DNA from: S012-113 sp965368405
Lineage (GTDB): Bacteria; Bacteroidota; Bacteroidia; Cytophagales; Cyclobacteriaceae
Assembly (NCBI GenBank): GCA_965368405.1
Contig: CBDUMS010000018.1
Coordinates: 1-46,013 of the forward strand
Length of the DNA stretch: 46,013 nucleotides
Reading direction: 5' to 3'
The position numbers were made by a program, and so were the translations under genes. Shown here piece after piece: positions 31,349-38,918 of the stretch; the first letter of the stretch is position 1; each line of letters begins with the position of its first letter. The notes below the pieces were generated by a model. That model had not been told where the DNA came from. It did no database searches and was given only the letters and a program-made list of their open reading frames with translations.

Positions 31349-32593
31349 ATGAAAAGTGCAGTTTTATCGGGTGAAAAAATGCCATTTTGCCCAGGTTGTG
31401 GTCATGGACCTTCGGTTAAGTACCTCTCAAATGCCATGGCAGCATGTGATTTGAAGCCACTCGATATTATCCTCGTTAGCGATATAGGCTGTAGTGGTCT
31501 TGTAGATCCGCTTTTTGCGACGCATACCATCCATGGCTTGCATGGTCGGTCTCCTGCTTTGGCTACAGGAATTGCTCTAGCCAATGATAATGGCAATAAG
31601 AAAATAATTGCTGTACAAGGCGATGGAGGCGCTACCATTGGCTTACAACATTTATTAGAAGCATCACGACGCAACATTGACATGACATTGATCATCTTAA
31701 ATAATTTGATTTATGGAATGACCGGTGGTCAAGTGAGTGGACTTTCCACAACGGCTTTCAAGTATGATAAAACAATTGCCGATGACTCGAGTCCATTTGA
31801 TGTATGCGCTTTAGCTAACACTGCTGGCGCATCGTTTGTAAGTCGAGTTAACAACCCCAAAGAAATCACATCAACCTTAGTTTCAGCCATAAATACTAAA
31901 GGATTTTCTCTTGTTGAGGTATCGAGTATGTGTCAGCCCTATGGAGCTAAAAAACTGGAAGAGTTATTAGCATGGGCAAGACCAGAAGTCAAATTTGAAA
32001 ACGCCTCGCCAATTCCTAAATTTAGTGCAGCTAAAAAGCCGTCGCTCATAAAGAAATCTGAAATAATCGTTCCTCGATTTCCCAACCAGCTTAGCCGTCA
32101 GAAGGGGATTCTCATTGCAGGCTCTGCCGGTGGAGGCGTCCAGGCCGCGGCAAATATACTTGCACGCGCTGCGATGTTATCGGGGCTTTATGCCACTATG
32201 AAAGGAGAGTACCCCATTACCGTAGGTACAGGTTTTTCTGTAGCTGAGGTAATATTAGCTAATGATGAAATCAATTACACAGGCTTGGAGCATCCCGATG
32301 TAATGCTCATCGTGACTAGCGACGGTTATAAAAAAGTTTCATCACGTATACATAAAAACACAACAGTTTTTCTAGAGCAACGAATAGATAAAAAACCGAA
32401 TAATAAGGTAAGATACGAGGATTTTATAGGGCTTGGTGGCACAAAGGGCGCCGCACTTGCTGCGATTGCCGCCTGGCTCAATGATTCAGGAATTATTACT
32501 ATGGATTCTCTGTATGCAGCCGCTTCATCTCATAAACATGGTCGAAGTTTAGAAGTAATCATTAATAAGGTACTAGGAGCGCTATCAAACTGA
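31349..32593 (+). CDS. 2-oxoacid:ferredoxin oxidoreductase, fused beta-gamma subunit
   Basis: 414 residues. The N-terminal two-thirds is the TPP-binding beta subunit: FCPGCGHG (Cys14, Cys17), DIGCSG (Cys48) and SSMCQPYG (Cys195) supply four cysteines for one 4Fe-4S cluster. QGDGGATIG with NNLIYGMTGGQ forms the TPP/Mg site. After a linker (about 215-250) comes a gamma domain (about 252-414) starting GILIAGSAGGGVQAAANIL and with KGEYPITVGTGFSVAEVI. No 8Fe ferredoxin (delta) domain is present. A GTG at 31346 is possible, but ATG at 31349 matches the usual length. It follows the alpha gene by 4 bases. Confidence 0.87.
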   Translation: MKSAVLSGEKMPFCPGCGHGPSVKYLSNAMAACDLKPLDIILVSDIGCSGLVDPLFATHTIHGLHGRSPALATGIALANDNGNKKIIAVQGDGGATIGLQHLLEASRRNIDMTLIILNNLIYGMTGGQVSGLSTTAFKYDKTIADDSSPFDVCALANTAGASFVSRVNNPKEITSTLVSAINTKGFSLVEVSSMCQPYGAKKLEELLAWARPEVKFENASPIPKFSAAKKPSLIKKSEIIVPRFPNQLSRQKGILIAGSAGGGVQAAANILARAAMLSGLYATMKGEYPITVGTGFSVAEVILANDEINYTGLEHPDVMLIVTSDGYKKVSSRIHKNTTVFLEQRIDKKPNNKVRYEDFIGLGGTKGAALAAIAAWLNDSGIITMDSLYAAASSHKHGRSLEVIINKVLGALSN

Positions 32594-32666
32594 TATAAAG
32601 TTTGCCATCTCTAGTCTGGTTGACTATTCCGTATTGTTTTATTAGGTTCTGAAAGAATCTGTTCTG

Positions 32667-32674
32667 TACATTTG
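32667..32674 (+). promoter_or_regulatory. -7 element of the E1 dehydrogenase promoter
   Basis: TACATTTG, a perfect TAnnTTTG, 19 bases before the ATG at 32694. The -33 region has only a weak match (TTAG near 32642). Confidence 0.5.
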
Positions 32675-32693
32675 CGGCTACGATTATATAATT

Positions 32694-34673
32694 ATGAATT
32701 TCGAGCGGAAGAACTATAGCAATAAAAAACTACTAGAGATATATCGCGCAATTCTTAAACCAAGGTTAATTGAAGAGCGGATGTTGCTTTTGCTCCGACA
32801 GAATAAGATTAGCAAATGGTTTTCGGGGATAGGGCAAGAAGCAATCCCTGTTGGGTGCGCCCTTGCTATGAATGATGATGAGTATATTCTTCCTATGCAT
32901 AGAAACCTAGGGGTTTTTACTACGCGTGAGGTCCCTTTAGATAGATTATTTGGTCAATTTAAAGGCAAGCTTTCTGGATTTACCAATGGCAGAGATCGAT
33001 CTTTCCACTTTGGAACAAATGATTATAACCTTGTCGGAATGATTTCCCACCTCGGTCCTCAGCTAGGGGTTGCAGATGGTGTGGCCCTCGCCACATTACT
33101 AAAAAATGAAGCTAAGGCTACCTTGGTTTTTACCGGCGATGGTGGATCAAGTCAAGGTGATTTTCATGAAGCATTGAATGTGGCAGCCGTCTGGAACCTT
33201 CCCGTTATTTTCATGATAGAAAGTAATGGTTACGGCCTCTCTACCCCAAGTAGCCAACAGTTTAAATTTGATAGCTTTACTCAAAAAGGTCCGGGTTATG
33301 GGATTGATGCTATTAGCATAGATGGTAATAATGTTCTAGAAGTTTATACGGCTATTGATAAGATAGCCAAACAAATTCGGAAGACGCCCAAGCCTGTAAT
33401 CGTGGAAGCAAGAACTTTTAGAATGAGAGGGCATGAAGAAGCTTCTGGAACCAAATATGTGCCTAAGGAGCTAATGGATGAATGGGCTAAAAAGGACCCC
33501 GTTCTGAATTATGCCGCTTACCTAAGAAAAGAGGGAGTGCTGACGGATGACTTGCATCGTGAATTCGAAAAAGAAATAAAAGCCGAGATTGATAAAGGTC
33601 TTGAGGCAGCATGGGCAGAGGAACTTCCGATTGCAGATACTGCGAAGGAATTAAATGATGTTTATGCTCCTTACACTTACCAGGAAACCAAGCCCATTAG
33701 CGCCAGGCAGACTAAAAAGCGTTTAGTTGATGCCGTATCCGATGGGTTACGACAAGCGATGCAAAAGCACCACGACCTGGTTTTTATGGGTCAGGATGTA
33801 GCAGATTATGGCGGCGTTTTTAAGGTGTCGGAAGGCTTTCTGGATCAATTTGGTGAAGAAAGAATACGAAATACTCCGCTATGTGAATCTGCTATTTTTG
33901 GAGTAGCCTTGGGCTTATCTGTTAAAAAAATAAAGTCGGTTGTAGAAATGCAGTTTGCTGATTTTATTACATCTGGCTTTAACCAGGTAGTTAACAACTT
34001 AGCTAAAATACATTATCGCTGGGGTCAGAATGCCGACGTCGTAATTAGGATGCCTACTGGAGGCGGAGTCGCGGCCGGTCCTTTTCACTCGCAAAGTAAT
34101 GAAGCCTGGTTTTTCCATACTCCGGGAATTAAAATATTTTACCCTTCGAATCCCTACGATGCAAAAGGTCTCTTAGCTGCTGCCGTTGAGGACCCTAACC
34201 CTGTGATGTTCTTTGAGCACAAGGCAATGTATCGCTCAATATCTGGCGATGTGCCAGATGATTATTATACCATAGAACCCGGTAAGGCATCGGTAATAAA
34301 GGAGGGCAGCGACTTGTCCATTATTACCTATGGTCTGGGTGTGGAATGGGCAAAGAAAGCAGCAGAAGAATTGCCTAATGTTGATATGGAGATCATCGAT
34401 TTACGTACCCTAATCCCTTGGGATAAAGAAATGGTGAGGACAACAGTTGCTAAAACAGGTAAACTTCTAATTCTTCATGAAGACACCCTTACAGGCGGCA
34501 TCGGAGCCGAATTATCGGCCTGGGTATCGGAGAATTGTTTTCAATTACTAGATGCTCCAATTGTTAGAGTTGCGAGTCTCGATACGCCGGTTCCTTTTAT
34601 TCAAACGCTTGAAAACAATTTTCTGGCAAATGCACGTTTAATAGAAAAGGTTCAGGAATTAGCCAATTTTTAG
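32694..34673 (+). CDS. 2-oxoacid dehydrogenase E1 component, fused alpha-beta
   Basis: 659 residues joining both E1 subunits of a pyruvate/branched-chain 2-oxoacid dehydrogenase complex. The alpha part (1-320) has the TPP motif GDG at 148-150 (TGDGGSSQGDFHEALN) and IESNGYGLST. The beta part (about 335-659) has RLVDAVSDGLRQAMQKH, VFMGQDVADYGGVFKVSEGF, ESAIFGVALGLS and the C-terminal LHEDTLTGGIGAELSAWV. It decarboxylates a 2-oxoacid and acylates lipoyl-E2. The lipoate for E2 is made by LipA, whose gene is 4 kb downstream on the same strand. Fused E1 is common in Bacteroidota. The substrate is not certain. Confidence 0.93.
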   Translation: MNFERKNYSNKKLLEIYRAILKPRLIEERMLLLLRQNKISKWFSGIGQEAIPVGCALAMNDDEYILPMHRNLGVFTTREVPLDRLFGQFKGKLSGFTNGRDRSFHFGTNDYNLVGMISHLGPQLGVADGVALATLLKNEAKATLVFTGDGGSSQGDFHEALNVAAVWNLPVIFMIESNGYGLSTPSSQQFKFDSFTQKGPGYGIDAISIDGNNVLEVYTAIDKIAKQIRKTPKPVIVEARTFRMRGHEEASGTKYVPKELMDEWAKKDPVLNYAAYLRKEGVLTDDLHREFEKEIKAEIDKGLEAAWAEELPIADTAKELNDVYAPYTYQETKPISARQTKKRLVDAVSDGLRQAMQKHHDLVFMGQDVADYGGVFKVSEGFLDQFGEERIRNTPLCESAIFGVALGLSVKKIKSVVEMQFADFITSGFNQVVNNLAKIHYRWGQNADVVIRMPTGGGVAAGPFHSQSNEAWFFHTPGIKIFYPSNPYDAKGLLAAAVEDPNPVMFFEHKAMYRSISGDVPDDYYTIEPGKASVIKEGSDLSIITYGLGVEWAKKAAEELPNVDMEIIDLRTLIPWDKEMVRTTVAKTGKLLILHEDTLTGGIGAELSAWVSENCFQLLDAPIVRVASLDTPVPFIQTLENNFLANARLIEKVQELANF

Positions 34674-34690
34674 TATTTTGCATGTATATA

Positions 34691-34718
34691 TTGCTGATTT
34701 ACGCTTTTTAATCAGCAA
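34691..34718. other. Perfect 9-bp stem-loop before the repeat-protein gene
   Basis: TTGCTGATT (34691-34699), a 10-base loop TACGCTTTTT, then AATCAGCAA (34710-34718). It lies between the E1 stop and the GTG at 34728, behind a weak -7-like TATTTTG (34674-34680). No T tract follows, so it is not a normal terminator. It may be a leader hairpin or an operator. Confidence 0.55.
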
Positions 34719-34727
34719 AATTTGATA

Positions 34728-37700
34728 GTGAGGAAGCAAATTGTGATGTGGGTATTCTGCATTCTTGCATTAGTAATTTTTGCAAGCCAGGATAGTTTTG
34801 CCCAAATCGATTCACGAAACCAGGTCAGACCAGACCGAGAACAAAACACAAAAGATCCGGATAAAAAGAAGAAGAAATCTAAGCGGATAAAATCAAAGAA
34901 GAACCCACGCTACTCCGGAAAAAAGATTTACTCCAACAAAAAACAATTAAAACGTAACAAGAGGGCAAAGGCTAAAAGAGTTGATAAGAGTCCTAAGGGC
35001 GATATTACCGGCCGTAAAATTTCACAAAAGCGAACCCCAAGAACTACTGTTGCTCGGTCACAACCAGACCCTTACAAAAATAGACGTATACGTACTGAAA
35101 GAAGCAGAGCGGGTCCAGATGCACCAGAAGTCCGTACCGCTACCAGAAAAGGAGAAAGGGCAAGAACAGGTGATATTTCAGGGCAGAAGAGAGTAAGGCA
35201 AAGAGCAGTACGTACGGCAAAACCATCTGCATACCCTCAGCCAAATCCATACGTGGGGAGGAAAATCAGAACTGAACGAGTAAGGGCGAAATCAAATACG
35301 AAACAAATACGAAGTATAAGATCGGCAACTAAGCCATCTGAACCCCGTCAGCCAAGGACTAAGTCTGCGCCTGCTACTGCCACAGCGCCGCGCAAGGTAA
35401 GGCAGAAGAAAAATGTTTACCGGAATCATGAACGTACAGGTGGGGAGAAAAGTACAGATAAGGATATTGCAGGAAGAAAAATTAGAACAAAGAATGCTAA
35501 AAGTGCGATTCAAATAACCGGTGGAGCGGCATTCTCTAATGTCGACCCCTATCTGGGGCGTAAAGAGCGAAAAGAAGGAGAACGCTTTAAGCGCTCAAAA
35601 GCACTTCCTTCTTCTGCACGATCCATTACAAGAGATTCAGAATCTGCTAGTAGAAGTAGAAACGATCGCTATGGCCAGCACCGAAACAGGAAATCTGTTC
35701 GATACGCTGGCGTTGTTGCAGCAAAATCTGTACGTTCTACATCCGACCCGAGACGAAAAGGGGAAAACCCTATCTATGGTAATAAGTACCGTTCTAAACC
35801 TACCCGGTCGGTATCTGGTTATCAGGCTCAGCGAGCTTCAAGAGGTCCCAAGGCACCAGTGTCAATCTCGGGCAGAAGAAAACAGTACAGGCAGCGAAAC
35901 ACCTACCAAGGTAAGGATAGACATTTTGGCGAAAATTCTTCAACCAAAGATATTGCGGGTAGAAGGCTGCGTACTCGAAACTATCGCTCATTTAACCCGG
36001 GTTGGGCAGAATTCAGCGGTGGAACATATGGTACCGGTTCTGCTGGAAAGCCTTCTAAAAAATACGCTCGATCCTCGAGAGGGCCTTCGAAGGCATCATG
36101 GAATAATAATGGATTGGCGATTCTTGGCAAAGGTAGAAGCCCCAGTGGAATTGCCTCTTCTCAATATTCTGGCAGAATGCCCTTATCGGCAATGCCAAGC
36201 TATGGGCCTGGTAAATCATCCGTTTATAAAGGTCGGATGAAGTCAAGCGCTCTGGGTAAGTACTCTGGTGGAAACGAAAGCTTATTTGCAGGGCGAACCA
36301 AATCAAAAAAACGGTTATATGGTGGTGGCAGTATAACGAAAGGCTGGAATAATAATGGCATGCCACTCCTCGGAAAAGGTCCAGGACGCTACGGCGTTGG
36401 TGGGTATAGTGGTAAGACGCCGCTGAGCGCAATGCCAAGCTATGGCCCGAGTAAGGCAAGCACCTACAAGGGTAGAATGTCTGCAAGAAATTTAGGCAAG
36501 TATTCCGGTGGAAATGAAAGCACTTTCGCAGGAAGAAAAAAAGCAAGTAAACCTTTTAGCGGCGGTGGCAGTATAACGAAAGGCTGGAATAATAATGGCT
36601 TACCACTTCTCGGAAAAGGCCCCGGGCGCTATGCCGTCGGTGGTTACAGTGGTAAAATGCCGCTGAGCGCAATGCCAAGCTATGGTCCTTCTAAAGCTAG
36701 TAGCTATTCAGGGAAGATGAAAGCGAAAAATCTAGGAAAGTATAAAGGAGGAAATGAGTCTTTCTATTCTGGAAATATGCGTTCTTACAAACCACTGAAG
36801 GGCGGAGGAAGTATTACAAGACTATGGAATAATAATGGCAAGTCTGTTACACTTCGTTATCGCGACCCTGTAAATGAAGCAGTAGCAGGTTACAAAGGGC
36901 AGATGCCATTAAGTGCTATGCCGAGCTATAGCGGTGGCAAAGAAGGAGTTTATGCGGGCAATAGAAAAGCTAAAAAGCCTTTAAAGGGTGGCGGAAGTAT
37001 TACCAGGCTCTGGAATAATAATGGGCTTCCAATTCAGGGAAAGGGGCCCGGCAAATATAATGTAGCGGGGTATCAGGGAGCAATGCCTCTCAGTGCATTG
37101 CCCAGTTATAGTGGCGGCAAAGAAGGGGTTTATGCGGGAACCCGAAAAGCAAAGAAACCAATAAAGGGCGCTGGAGGGAGCATAACACGGTTATGGAATA
37201 ATAATGGGAATCCAATAGAAGGAAAAAATCCAGGCAAATATGATGTTGGCGGCTATACGGGCAATATGCCACTAAGTCTAATGCCGAGCTACGGAGCTGG
37301 CAAGGAAGGTTCGTATTCGGGTACGATGAGGGCACAAAGTCCACCGAAAGGTGGCGGCGGCAGTATTACCAGACATTGGAATAATAATGGCAAACCTCTC
37401 CAACAAGCTGGCTTAGGTAAGTCCGATGCTAAAGCTGGGTCTTACCAAGGCACTATGAAGGGATTTGATAAACCAGGGAAGAGCGATGGTACTGAAAGAG
37501 GTCGATCGCGATCTTTTAGCTTCTTAAGAATTGGAGATCCTAATCACATGGGACTTAATCATCAGGAAGATGATTTGAAGCGAAAGAATGACTTACCGAA
37601 GGAGTTGTCTTGGGCAGAACGTATGCGTCAAAAAGAAGCCCAGGGTATGGATCGGGGTCGAACACAGTCACTATCCTTTATAAAAATTGGAGACCCCACC

Positions 37701-38117
37701 CGTGGCGGATTACATAAAGAATATGCAAGCACTAAACGTAAGTCTGACCTCCCTAAGGAAATTAAAGGGAAAAATAGACTACGGTTAAAAGAGGCTCATG
37801 GAATGGATAATGGGAGAAATTACACCTTTAGCTTCTGGGCCATCGGCGACCCTGCACACGGAGGGTTGGTTCGAAACCCAGCGCAAGCCAAGGGCCGATT
37901 ACATCCAAGTGCTAATTATACAAAGGCAGGCCAATCCAGAAATGCCTTGGAAGAAAAAGAACAGCCTGTAAAACTGAAAATATGGTTTGCTAAGATTTTC
38001 AAAAAGAATGCAAATCAACCGGATGCGGTAAAAGAGAAAGTTCGCCGACCACGCTACGATAAAAATGAACGTGACATCTGGGAAACAGCAGAACGGCCTG
38101 ATTGGTATAATAAATAA
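34728..38117 (+). CDS. Giant basic, exported, internally repeated protein of unknown function
   Basis: About 1,129 residues. The signal peptide reads MRKQIVMWVFCILALVIF and is cleaved near SFAQ. The start is taken as GTG (34728); ATG at 34746 or TTG at 34722 are alternatives. Three repeat zones follow. Zone 1 (about 30-430) is extremely Lys/Arg-rich and alternates NPYVGRKIRTERVRAK-type and DIAGRKIRTKN-type modules. Zone 2 (about 455-905) has seven WNNNG modules spaced 82, 80, 80, 62, 61 and 61 residues apart, each with MPLSAMPSYG, YxGxM and GGGSITR blocks. Zone 3 (about 920-1060) has three SFxxIGDPxxxGL modules. There is no catalytic motif, membrane helix, lipobox or T9SS sorting domain that I can see. 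A periplasmic or surface structural role is inferred. It sits before a small barrel gene. Confidence 0.85.
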   Translation: MRKQIVMWVFCILALVIFASQDSFAQIDSRNQVRPDREQNTKDPDKKKKKSKRIKSKKNPRYSGKKIYSNKKQLKRNKRAKAKRVDKSPKGDITGRKISQKRTPRTTVARSQPDPYKNRRIRTERSRAGPDAPEVRTATRKGERARTGDISGQKRVRQRAVRTAKPSAYPQPNPYVGRKIRTERVRAKSNTKQIRSIRSATKPSEPRQPRTKSAPATATAPRKVRQKKNVYRNHERTGGEKSTDKDIAGRKIRTKNAKSAIQITGGAAFSNVDPYLGRKERKEGERFKRSKALPSSARSITRDSESASRSRNDRYGQHRNRKSVRYAGVVAAKSVRSTSDPRRKGENPIYGNKYRSKPTRSVSGYQAQRASRGPKAPVSISGRRKQYRQRNTYQGKDRHFGENSSTKDIAGRRLRTRNYRSFNPGWAEFSGGTYGTGSAGKPSKKYARSSRGPSKASWNNNGLAILGKGRSPSGIASSQYSGRMPLSAMPSYGPGKSSVYKGRMKSSALGKYSGGNESLFAGRTKSKKRLYGGGSITKGWNNNGMPLLGKGPGRYGVGGYSGKTPLSAMPSYGPSKASTYKGRMSARNLGKYSGGNESTFAGRKKASKPFSGGGSITKGWNNNGLPLLGKGPGRYAVGGYSGKMPLSAMPSYGPSKASSYSGKMKAKNLGKYKGGNESFYSGNMRSYKPLKGGGSITRLWNNNGKSVTLRYRDPVNEAVAGYKGQMPLSAMPSYSGGKEGVYAGNRKAKKPLKGGGSITRLWNNNGLPIQGKGPGKYNVAGYQGAMPLSALPSYSGGKEGVYAGTRKAKKPIKGAGGSITRLWNNNGNPIEGKNPGKYDVGGYTGNMPLSLMPSYGAGKEGSYSGTMRAQSPPKGGGGSITRHWNNNGKPLQQAGLGKSDAKAGSYQGTMKGFDKPGKSDGTERGRSRSFSFLRIGDPNHMGLNHQEDDLKRKNDLPKELSWAERMRQKEAQGMDRGRTQSLSFIKIGDPTRGGLHKEYASTKRKSDLPKEIKGKNRLRLKEAHGMDNGRNYTFSFWAIGDPAHGGLVRNPAQAKGRLHPSANYTKAGQSRNALEEKEQPVKLKIWFAKIFKKNANQPDAVKEKVRRPRYDKNERDIWETAERPDWYNK
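34965..36010 (+). repeat. N-terminal basic module repeats within the repeat-protein gene
   Basis: Coding repeats. DITGRKI, DISGQKR, DIAGRKIRTKN and DIAGRRLRTRN recur. So do DPYKNRRIRTER, NPYVGRKIRTER and DPYLGRKERKEG. Two longer stretches, RKVRQKKNVYRNHE and RKQYRQRNTYQGKD, each lead into a DIAGR module, showing a duplication. Boundaries are approximate. Confidence 0.7.
36099..37480 (+). repeat. Seven tandem WNNNG modules within the repeat-protein gene
   Basis: The tryptophan codon of each WNNNG lies at 36099, 36345, 36585, 36825, 37011, 37194 and 37377. The spacings are 246, 240, 240, 186, 183 and 183 bases. The first three modules contain an extra segment of about 20 residues (LGKYSGGNES type) that the later ones lack. 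DNA identity is high at TGGAATAATAATGG and at the block coding for MPLSAMPSY. Confidence 0.9.
37498..37905 (+). repeat. Three C-terminal IGDP modules within the repeat-protein gene
   Basis: Three copies of SFxxIGDPxxxGL (SFLRIGDPNHMGL, SFIKIGDPTRGGL, SFWAIGDPAHGGL). The first two are joined by KRKNDLPKEL / KRKSDLPKEI and a helix ending KEAQGMDRGR / KEAHGMDNGR. The unit is about 50 residues. Confidence 0.85.
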
Positions 38118-38127
38118 TAGCCGTCGG

Positions 38128-38156
38128 TTTGGATTAAACTATTTTGGATAATTTTG
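38128..38156 (+). promoter_or_regulatory. Promoter of the small barrel gene (and lipA)
   Basis: TTTG (38128-38131), 17 bases, TAATTTTG (38149-38156; perfect -7). It starts 10 bases after the repeat-protein stop and 40 bases before the ATG, so the barrel and lipA can be expressed apart from the repeat protein. Confidence 0.6.
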
Positions 38157-38195
38157 CGTTCATAAACTGGGCGTAGAAGCCGATAGTGTAGATAT

Positions 38196-38894
38196 ATGAA
38201 GCAGGTAATAATTGTAGTTTCTTTTTTAATTCTCAGCAGCACGGTTGTTGCCCAGGAGAATGACTACGACTATACCAGTGAGAATATTTGGGGTATTAAC
38301 AAAAACACCTCTAGTGGCCTGATTGGTGGATTTATTTTTAGATTCTCCCGCTCCATAAAACCCAATCACTATCGAACAATTGGCTTTGAACTGATAAATG
38401 TTAAGCATCCTGCAGAGTCTCGTGTTGTATCGAGAACAGGTAATTATTTTGTTGTAGGAAAAACGAATCACCTCTTTGCCATTAGAGGCCAGTACGGACG
38501 AGATATTGTAATCTTTAAAAAGGCACCGCAACAGGGTGTCCAAATTACCGCCACGGGTTCGGTAGGTCCTTCTATAGGGTTAGAGGCACCTTACTATATT
38601 GAGTATAACCAGACATTAAGGGTGCCTTATGACCCAGGCATACATAGAATCGAGAATATTACTGGTTCTGGGTTTATATTTCAAGGACTATTCCAGTCTA
38701 ATCTTGTACTTGGTTTAAATGTTAGGGCTGGCCTCAGCTTTGAGTTTGGTACATTTAAAAGTAATGTATCTGGGTTTGAGATCGGGATGTTACTGGATGC
38801 ATATGCAAGGAAAATCAAAATGGTTCCTGAAGCTGATAATTATGCGGTTTGGCCAACATTATACATTACACTGTTTTATGGTTCCAGAAAGTAA
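38196..38894 (+). CDS. Small exported outer-membrane beta-barrel protein, unknown family
   Basis: 232 residues with a signal peptide (MKQVIIVVSFLILSSTVVAQ) and then alternating hydrophobic strands with a C-terminal aromatic strand (WPTLYITLFYGSRK). This is typical of an 8- to 10-strand outer-membrane barrel. Strand examples are SGLIGGFIFRFSRSI, YFVVGKTNHLFAIRGQYGRD, NLVLGLNVRAGLSFEFG and GFEIGMLLDAYARKI. I do not recognise the family. It follows the giant basic repeat protein by 78 bases, has its own good promoter, and is followed by lipA after 24 bases. The position suggests it could work with the repeat protein, but no motif proves this. Confidence 0.75.
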   Translation: MKQVIIVVSFLILSSTVVAQENDYDYTSENIWGINKNTSSGLIGGFIFRFSRSIKPNHYRTIGFELINVKHPAESRVVSRTGNYFVVGKTNHLFAIRGQYGRDIVIFKKAPQQGVQITATGSVGPSIGLEAPYYIEYNQTLRVPYDPGIHRIENITGSGFIFQGLFQSNLVLGLNVRAGLSFEFGTFKSNVSGFEIGMLLDAYARKIKMVPEADNYAVWPTLYITLFYGSRK

Positions 38895-38918
38895 AAGCAT
38901 AAATTTTAATAGATTTTA

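Noticed and set aside
34691..34718. The hairpin as an intrinsic terminator of the E1 gene
   Set aside because: No T tract follows on either strand (the Ts are in the loop), and the stem is A/T-rich.
35521..36240. A 239-codon open frame on the plus strand inside the repeat-protein gene
   Set aside because: It is in another frame of a codon-biased repeat region, has no family likeness, and lies fully within the better-supported gene. Its apparent motifs are shifted copies of the same repeats.
36099..37480. Regular DNA repeats that could be mistaken for a CRISPR or minisatellite array
   Set aside because: The units are 183-246 bases, stay in frame throughout, and code for conserved protein modules. 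No short direct repeats with unique 30-40 base spacers are present.
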